Shown: positions 35,890 through 41,132 of the stretch, one piece after another
Layout: every line of letters begins with the position of its first letter
How positions within the stretch are numbered: position 1 is the stretch's first letter
Assembly: GCA_012519885.1 (NCBI GenBank)
Contig: JAAYPI010000062.1
Coordinates: 1 to 41,132, forward strand
DNA: 41,132 nucleotides
Reading direction: 5' to 3'
DNA from: Bacteroidales bacterium
GTDB lineage: Bacteria > Bacteroidota > Bacteroidia > Bacteroidales > Paludibacteraceae
Position numbers and translations under genes: made by a program
The notes under the pieces: generated by a model
Databases searched by the model: none
What the model was told of the DNA's origin: nothing
What the model saw: only the letters and a program-made list of their open reading frames with translations

Positions 35890-37791
35890 TTATACTAATA
35901 AACGTAAACTTTGTGCTATTCCTTGATCATCCAAACGTAGCATTTTAAATAATTCATCATTGGAACCATGTTGAATAAATTCATCAGGTAAACCCAAGCG
36001 AGTAACTGACAGTAAATAATTATTATCAGCAAAAAATTCTAAAACAGCTGACCCTAATCCTCCTTTAATAGTACCATTTTCAACTGTAATCACTTTTTTA
36101 AATTTGCTAGCAATATCATGTAGCATTTCTTCATCTATTGGCTTAAGGAATCGCATATCATAGTGTGCCACCTTTTTGCTATCACTTCCAAGCAGTTCAA
36201 TTGCTTTTGCTACGGTATTTCCAATATTTCCAATGCTCAATACAGCAATGTCTTTGCCTTCTTTCAAACAAACACCTTTTCCAATAGGTAATTCTTTCAT
36301 CGGGGTTTGCCAATCAACTAATACCCCATTGCCACGTGGATAACGAATAACAAATGGACCTTTATTTGGCAATTGTGCTGTATACATCATATTGCGTAAT
36401 TCTTCTTCGTTTATGGGAGATGCAATAGTTAAATTAGGAACCACCCGAAAGTATGCTAAATCAAAATTTCCATGATGAGTGGGTCCATCAGCCCCAACCA
36501 ATCCAGCCCTATCCAAACAAAATACCACATTCAGGTTTTGCAATGCCACATCGTGGATAACTTGGTCGTATGCTCGTTGCATAAAAGAGGAATACACATT
36601 ACAGAATGGTAGCAATCCCTCTTTAGCTAAACCAGCAGAGAAGGTAACAGCGTGCCCTTCGGCAATACCTACATCAAAAGCTCTATCAGGCATTTCTTTC
36701 ATCAAAATATTCATAGAGCAACCTGTAGGCATAGCAGGTGTAACTCCTACAATCTTATCATTTACCTTGGCTAATTCGAGTAAAGTTTCACCAAAAACAT
36801 CTTGATATAAAGGAGGTTCTTTGGTTCCTTTAGTAGTATTAACAATGCGTTCTCCAGTTTCTTTGTTAAATAATCCTGGTGCATGCCATTCGGTTGCTGC
36901 GTTTTCAGCTGGGGCAAATCCTTTCCCTTTTTTTGTTTTAATATGTAAAACTTTTGGTCCTTTAAAATCTTTAATATCATTCAAAATTTTTACTAACTGC
37001 AACACGTCATGTCCATCTACTTGCCCAAAATAGCGTATACTCAAACTTTCAAAAATATTTTGATTTCCTCCGATAAGTAAATTTTTGATACTATTCGAAA
37101 ATCGAAGTAACGACTTTCTCTTTGACTCGTTCATCAAGCCAATTTTTTCAAAAGCTCGATATACTTTGTAACGAATACGATTGTATGTACGAGAAGTAGT
37201 AATCTCCATTAAATATTGGCTTAATCCACCTACATTTTTATCTATAGACATGTTATTGTCATTAAGCACTATCAATAAATTATTGGGAGAAACAGATGCA
37301 TTATTCAGTCCTTCAAAAGCCAATCCTCCAGTCAAAGAGCCATCTCCAATTACAGCTATTACCTGCCTTTTTTCGCCAAGCATAGCATCGGCAATAGACA
37401 TGCCTAACCCTGCTGAAATAGAGGTAGAAGCATGCCCAGCAACAAACGAGTCGTATTGACTCTCTTTGGGAGATGGAAAACCACTAATGCCGTTGAATTT
37501 TCTATTTGTTTTAAAAACATTTCGTCTACCAGTTAATATTTTGTGTCCATATGCTTGATGACCTACGTCCCATACTATCCGATCGTGCGGAGTTTCAAAC
37601 ACATAGTGCAAAGCAACGGTTAATTCGACAACGCCTAAACTTGAGCCAAAATGACCTGGATTACACGATAACTCATCAATTAAAAACTGTCTTAATTCAA
37701 CACAAAGTTGTTCCAATTGGCATTCTTTCAATTTACGCAAATCAGAAGGATAATTAATGGTATTTAATAATGGATATGTTGATTGCATCAT
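35890..37791 (-). CDS. dxs: 1-Deoxy-D-xylulose-5-phosphate synthase
   Basis: This 633-residue thiamine-diphosphate enzyme condenses pyruvate and glyceraldehyde 3-phosphate, opening the MEP isoprenoid pathway. The N-terminal half shows [16 protein letters not shown], the ThDP/metal motif [16 protein letters not shown] and [14 protein letters not shown]. The C-terminal half has [16 protein letters not shown] and [19 protein letters not shown]. Two adjacent ATGs give a start that is uncertain by one codon. A -7 element lies at 37812-37819. It leads the run dxs-trkA-trkH-methyltransferase. Confidence 0.96.
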   Translation of the reverse strand: MMQSTYPLLNTINYPSDLRKLKECQLEQLCVELRQFLIDELSCNPGHFGSSLGVVELTVALHYVFETPHDRIVWDVGHQAYGHKILTGRRNVFKTNRKFNGISGFPSPKESQYDSFVAGHASTSISAGLGMSIADAMLGEKRQVIAVIGDGSLTGGLAFEGLNNASVSPNNLLIVLNDNNMSIDKNVGGLSQYLMEITTSRTYNRIRYKVYRAFEKIGLMNESKRKSLLRFSNSIKNLLIGGNQNIFESLSIRYFGQVDGHDVLQLVKILNDIKDFKGPKVLHIKTKKGKGFAPAENAATEWHAPGLFNKETGERIVNTTKGTKEPPLYQDVFGETLLELAKVNDKIVGVTPAMPTGCSMNILMKEMPDRAFDVGIAEGHAVTFSAGLAKEGLLPFCNVYSSFMQRAYDQVIHDVALQNLNVVFCLDRAGLVGADGPTHHGNFDLAYFRVVPNLTIASPINEEELRNMMYTAQLPNKGPFVIRYPRGNGVLVDWQTPMKELPIGKGVCLKEGKDIAVLSIGNIGNTVAKAIELLGSDSKKVAHYDMRFLKPIDEEMLHDIASKFKKVITVENGTIKGGLGSAVLEFFADNNYLLSVTRLGLPDEFIQHGSNDELFKMLRLDDQGIAQSLRLLV

Positions 37792-37811
37792 CTTTACTTA
37801 AATTTTAAATG

Positions 37812-37819
37812 CAAAAGTA
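37812..37819 (-). promoter_or_regulatory. Promoter -7 element of the dxs operon
   Basis: On the minus strand this reads TACTTTTG, 20 bases before the ATG. The -33 region is AT-rich without a clear TTG. Confidence 0.5.
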
Positions 37820-37884
37820 CAAATTATATTATTGTTTTAATATTTTTAAACCTTAAATTATCAGTTAGAATGATGTTAAATGTG

Positions 37885-37892
37885 TACATTTG
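37885..37892 (+). promoter_or_regulatory. Promoter -7 element of the OmpA-like lipoprotein gene
   Basis: TACATTTG matches TAnnTTTG. It lies 77 bases before the ATG at 37970 and rules out the longer upstream frame. No clear -33 TTG. Confidence 0.45.
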
Positions 37893-37969
37893 CGAAAATT
37901 TACGATATTGTGCATGCATTTTGTGCATACTTATTTGTTAAGTTAGTTATAATCAAAAACTTTTACTGT

Positions 37970-38935
37970 ATGAAACATTTCTTATTCCTTATTGGTTTCT
38001 CCATTTTATTTGGCTCATGTGTTACACAACAAAAATACAATGAATTGAAAGAAAGTGAAGAACGCTATTATGATGAAGCTCGCTTATATGAACAAGAACT
38101 TTATGAATTGCGTAATAAACACAAAGATGTAAGCAGTGAACTTGCCAAAATGAAGATATTGAAAGAAAAAGCGGAAGCTGATACCGCAAAACTTTCGCAA
38201 GAGTTAGAACGCTTACGCTTTGATTGCTTAAATTTACAAGAACAAAGCAAAGAATTAGTAGAAAAACTCCGTAACTCTAAAAGTGAAGAAGAATTTAAAT
38301 CATTAATGGCTGAAGTACATAGCCTACAAGATGAATTAATGCGTAGAGAAGATGTACTATTCAAAGCAGAAAGATTACTATTAGAGAAACAAAAAGAATT
38401 GGATTTGCAGAATAACAAAATGAATGAGTTAAATGCAATGATTGCACAAAAAGAACAAAAATTAAATGAAATTAAACTTCTTGTTACCAATGCTTTGCAT
38501 GGATTAAATGGCAATGGATTAAGTATAGAGATGAAAAATGGTAGAATCTATGTTTCTCTTGACGAAGATCTATTATTTCAATCAGGCAGATGGGAGGTAG
38601 ATAACAGAGGAGTGCAAGCTCTTAATCGTTTGGCAAACGTATTGGCTCAAAACAAAGATATCCATATCATGGTAGAGGGTCATACAGACGATGTACCTTA
38701 CAAAGGAACAGGTAACATTACTGACAATTGGGATTTAAGCGTAAAAAGAGCCACATCTATAGTTCGTATATTGCTTAATAACAGAGATATAGCACCAGCT
38801 AGAATAACGGCTGCAGGTAGAGGGGAATATATGCCAGTAGCTACTGGACGAACAGCTGATGCTCGCAGAAAAAACAGACGCACCGAAATAATACTTTCGC
38901 CAAATTTGGACGAATTAATGAAAATATTTGAATAA
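37970..38935 (+). CDS. OmpA-family peptidoglycan-binding lipoprotein with coiled coil
   Basis: This 321-residue protein starts with a lipoprotein signal peptide (lipobox FGSC near residue 15). A long Glu/Lys/Leu-rich coiled coil follows (about residues 25-175). An OmpA/MotB C-terminal domain begins near residue 205 (DLLFQSGRWEVDNRG) and contains VEGHTDDVPY, a late NWDLSVKRA and AAGRGEYMPV, all typical of peptidoglycan binding. It is probably anchored in the outer membrane and reaches the cell wall. The ATG at 37970 is the first that gives a proper signal peptide. It is followed 2 bases later by the GSCFA gene. Confidence 0.9.
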   Translation: MKHFLFLIGFSILFGSCVTQQKYNELKESEERYYDEARLYEQELYELRNKHKDVSSELAKMKILKEKAEADTAKLSQELERLRFDCLNLQEQSKELVEKLRNSKSEEEFKSLMAEVHSLQDELMRREDVLFKAERLLLEKQKELDLQNNKMNELNAMIAQKEQKLNEIKLLVTNALHGLNGNGLSIEMKNGRIYVSLDEDLLFQSGRWEVDNRGVQALNRLANVLAQNKDIHIMVEGHTDDVPYKGTGNITDNWDLSVKRATSIVRILLNNRDIAPARITAAGRGEYMPVATGRTADARRKNRRTEIILSPNLDELMKIFE

Positions 38936-38937
38936 TA

Positions 38938-39882
38938 GTGGAATTTAGAACGCTTATACAAACATCCAAATCGGACTACTCTATTTCGCATACAGGGTCT
39001 ACGATGTTGCTTGGTTCTTGTTTTGCACAACATATTGCCAATAAATTACGACAGCACAAATTTAATGTAGCAACTCCATTTGGCGTTTTGTATAACCCTC
39101 TTTCGATAGCAAATAGCTTGTACTTTTTGTTAAACAAGACTCAATTGACAGACAAAGACATTTTCTTGCAACACGATGTTTGGAAAAGCTATGCATTTCA
39201 TAGTGCATATAACAACACGTCAGCACAAGGTTTGCTACACACTTTACAAGAAGAAATAAATCAATCACATACATTTCTACAACAATGTAATACCTTGATT
39301 ATAACACTTGGAACTGCGTATGTATATTACCTAAACGAAACTAATCAGGTAGTAGCAAATTGCCACAAAACAGACGCTAAAGCATTTACAAGAAAGAGAG
39401 TTTCCCTCAATGAGATTGTACACACATACACTCATTTATTAACTACATTAAAAGCATTCAATCCATCATTACAGGTTATCTGTACAGTTAGTCCTATCCG
39501 TCATTGGAAAGATGGGGCTCATAGCAACCAACTAAGTAAAAGCATTTTATTACTGGCAATAGAAAGTTTACAAGAGCAATTTGATTTTTTAAACTATTTT
39601 CCAGCATACGAACTTGTATTAGATGACTTACGCGATTATCGTTTTTACGAACAAGATATGCTACATCCAAATACAACTGCGATTGACTATGTATGGCAGC
39701 ATTTTAGCAACACCTATTTTTCGGAAGAAACAAAAGAAATTAATAGCAAAGTATATGCCCTAACAAAAAACGAGATACATAAACCGATATCACCAGAAAG
39801 TGAACGATACAAAGAATTTATGGAACAACATGCAAAAAAGGTACATGCTTTGCGTACTCAATATCCATTTCTTAAACTATAA
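38938..39882 (+). CDS. GSCFA domain protein
   Basis: This 314-residue protein carries the name-giving motif LGSCFAQHI near residue 25 of the GSCFA family, a group related to SGNH/GDSL hydrolases. TPFGVLYNPLSI and the late DMLHPNTTAIDYVW (Asp-x-x-His of the catalytic pattern) support this. The start is a GTG two bases after the previous stop; no ATG is close. Its enzymatic substrate is not known. From memory, in Bacteroidales such genes often stand near the murF-alr fusion, as here, which hints at cell-wall sugar or acyl chemistry. Confidence 0.9.
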   Translation: MEFRTLIQTSKSDYSISHTGSTMLLGSCFAQHIANKLRQHKFNVATPFGVLYNPLSIANSLYFLLNKTQLTDKDIFLQHDVWKSYAFHSAYNNTSAQGLLHTLQEEINQSHTFLQQCNTLIITLGTAYVYYLNETNQVVANCHKTDAKAFTRKRVSLNEIVHTYTHLLTTLKAFNPSLQVICTVSPIRHWKDGAHSNQLSKSILLLAIESLQEQFDFLNYFPAYELVLDDLRDYRFYEQDMLHPNTTAIDYVWQHFSNTYFSEETKEINSKVYALTKNEIHKPISPESERYKEFMEQHAKKVHALRTQYPFLKL

Positions 39883-39885
39883 TAC

Positions 39886-40587
39886 ATGAAAACAAACGAA
39901 AAAGAAAATCCATTTATTAGCTTACTAGTGGGTATAGTTATTCCAGCTATCATTTTATCAAAATTTAGTTCCCCCGAACAACTGGGCGTTTTATTGGGTT
40001 TTATTTTGGCTTTATCCTTCCCTTTAATATTAGCATTGTACAACCTAATTGTAAGAAAAAAAGCTGGCTTTATTGCTATTCTTGGGTTTATTAGTATTTT
40101 TGTTACTGGCATCATTGGTGTGTTCGAGTTTCCATCAGAATGGATAGCCTATAAAGAAGCCTCTGTTCCACTAATTATTGGTATCATGGTGCTTATTTCA
40201 TTAAAAACGCCCTTCCCTTTGGTAAAAAAATTTTTATACAATGAAGAAATCCTCAACGTAGAAAAGATTGATATGATTTTAGTAGAAACAAACAATAAAC
40301 AAGCATTTGAAAAAACCTTGGTTAGAGGAACATATTTATTAGCTGCTTCGTTTTTAGTATCAGCAATCTTAAACTTTGCATTGGCTAAAATATTGATTCA
40401 AAGTCCATCCGGAACGGCTGAATTCAATGCAGAATTAGGAAAAATGACAGCTCTTAGTTTTCCAGTAATTGCATTACCCTCTACTATTATTATGTTAGTA
40501 GCCTTATTTTATATTATGGCTAGATTAAAAAAATTGACACATTTGGAAGTAGAAGAGTTATTGTCGGAAAAAATGCACAATAAATAG
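39886..40587 (+). CDS. VC0807-like multi-pass membrane protein
   Basis: This 233-residue membrane protein has about six helices (for example LVGIVIPAIILSKF, GFIAILGFISIFVTGIIGVF and a C-terminal PSTIIMLVALFYIMA). The pattern, including a middle helix with VPLIIGIMVLISLKTPFPLV, recalls the VC0807 family, whose role is unknown. It lies 3 bases after the GSCFA gene and about 37 bases before murF. It is likely co-transcribed with the envelope genes around it. Family assignment is from memory of the pattern and is moderate. Confidence 0.65.
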   Translation: MKTNEKENPFISLLVGIVIPAIILSKFSSPEQLGVLLGFILALSFPLILALYNLIVRKKAGFIAILGFISIFVTGIIGVFEFPSEWIAYKEASVPLIIGIMVLISLKTPFPLVKKFLYNEEILNVEKIDMILVETNNKQAFEKTLVRGTYLLAASFLVSAILNFALAKILIQSPSGTAEFNAELGKMTALSFPVIALPSTIIMLVALFYIMARLKKLTHLEVEELLSEKMHNK

Positions 40588-40624
40588 AAATTCTTTCTTC
40601 CTTTTTATTTAATAACATACAACG

Positions 40625-41132
40625 ATGAACTATACGATTGAAGTAATAGCAAACATTATCCAAGCTAACTATGACAAAGTAGATAGCAAACACATTCGCT
40701 ATATTTTAACCGACAGTCGAACGGTGTATTATCCAAGTGAAAGTTTATTTTTCGCCTTAGAAACAAGTACCAACGATGGACACAAATACATTGAAGAATT
40801 AGTGCAAAAAGGCGTTCAATATTTTGTTGTACATAAAGAAAATCCATCGTGGAAACATCTACATGCCACATTTTTAGTTGTTAAAAATACACTAGATGCC
40901 TTACAACAATTAGCTGCTTTTCATCGTGTAGTATACAATATTCCAATCGTAGGTATTACTGGTAGCAATGGGAAAACAATTGTAAAAGAATGGCTCCATC
41001 AACTCTTGCAATCAGATTACCACCTAACACGCTCTCCTAAAAGCTATAATTCGCAAGTAGGAGTACCTTTATCTATCTGTTTACTTGATGAAACAACGGA
41101 AATAGGTATTTTTGAAGCGGGCATTTCTCAAC
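40625..41132 (+). CDS. murF: UDP-MurNAc-tripeptide:D-Ala-D-Ala ligase, 5' part (probably MurF-Alr fusion)
   Basis: The first 169 codons of a MurF-type ligase lie in the window; the rest lies outside. A Mur-ligase N-terminal domain contains ILTDSRTV near residue 30. The ATP loop TGSNGKT starts near residue 112, and RSPKSYNSQVGVPLS matches the central domain. MurF adds D-Ala-D-Ala to UDP-MurNAc-tripeptide. In Bacteroidota this gene often continues into an alanine racemase domain; that part cannot be checked here. The ATG at 40625-40627 is the start; no promoter box is clear. Confidence 0.9.
   Translation, partial: MNYTIEVIANIIQANYDKVDSKHIRYILTDSRTVYYPSESLFFALETSTNDGHKYIEELVQKGVQYFVVHKENPSWKHLHATFLVVKNTLDALQQLAAFHRVVYNIPIVGITGSNGKTIVKEWLHQLLQSDYHLTRSPKSYNSQVGVPLSICLLDETTEIGIFEAGISQ

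Noticed and set aside
38101-38514. 137-codon Ser/Cys-rich frame opposite the OmpA-like gene
   Set aside because: It is antisense to the coiled-coil region; its Ser/Cys/Phe-rich composition is what the Glu/Lys codons give on the other strand.

Overview
The window looks like a stretch of chromosome from a low-GC member of the Bacteroidota, most likely order Bacteroidales. Three things point there. (1) Many gene starts have the Bacteroidota-type promoter (TTG or TTTG, about 19 nt, then TAnnTTTG). (2) Family signatures typical of the phylum are present: GSCFA protein, S16 with a long tail, lysine-type SerA, HU/SPOR protein, and the start of a MurF that is usually a MurF-Alr fusion. (3) The gene orders serC-serA-DUF1015, pyrB-pyrI-flavin reductase and dxs-trkA-trkH are, from memory, Bacteroidales-like. 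No rRNA, tRNA, CRISPR array, prophage or complete insertion sequence was recognised. No gene-free stretch exceeds 300 bases.

Layout. 1-4435 (minus): mutA, a UbiA-type prenyltransferase (probably MenA), a CPBP protease and the start of mutB. These give methylmalonyl-CoA mutase with two unrelated membrane proteins between its subunit genes. 4562-8909 (plus): a TtcA-type tRNA thiolase, a DUF59/SufT-like Fe-S factor, menG/ubiE, an ArsG/CcdA-like transporter with a His-rich tail, and an ABC-F ATPase. 8930-10942 is the accessory patch: a BIME-like pair of inverted hairpins, a small lipoprotein, an astacin metalloprotease gene broken twice, and a C9 homopolymer next to its promoter. 10943-13803 (minus): a membrane metallophosphoesterase, a membrane-anchored LytTR regulator and a LiaF-like protein. 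14045-19752 (minus): speB and speA (arginine to putrescine), a COG2509 flavoprotein, rpsP, and an HU/SPOR envelope protein.

19909-29550 (plus): rfbB, pepT, serC-serA-DUF1015 (serine synthesis), then pyrB-pyrI-flavin reductase-LolA-like-trxB. A promoter, a 21-codon ORF and a strong terminator precede pyrB in a layout that suggests attenuation. 29600-30709 (minus): a glycosyltransferase. 30786-31876 (plus): a 25-codon ORF overlapping murB by ATGA. 31863-37791 (minus): dxs-trkA-trkH-methyltransferase (isoprenoid precursors, K+ uptake, a THUMP-like methyltransferase). 37970-41132 (plus): an OmpA-like lipoprotein, a GSCFA protein, a VC0807-like membrane protein and the start of murF.

Most of the window is core metabolism. 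The points most worth a second look are the decayed astacin locus with its homopolymer, the inverted-hairpin element, the pyr leader and the LiaF-like/LytTR pair. I found no clear undescribed multi-gene defence or mobile system. All assignments come from reading the sequence; no database search was run.
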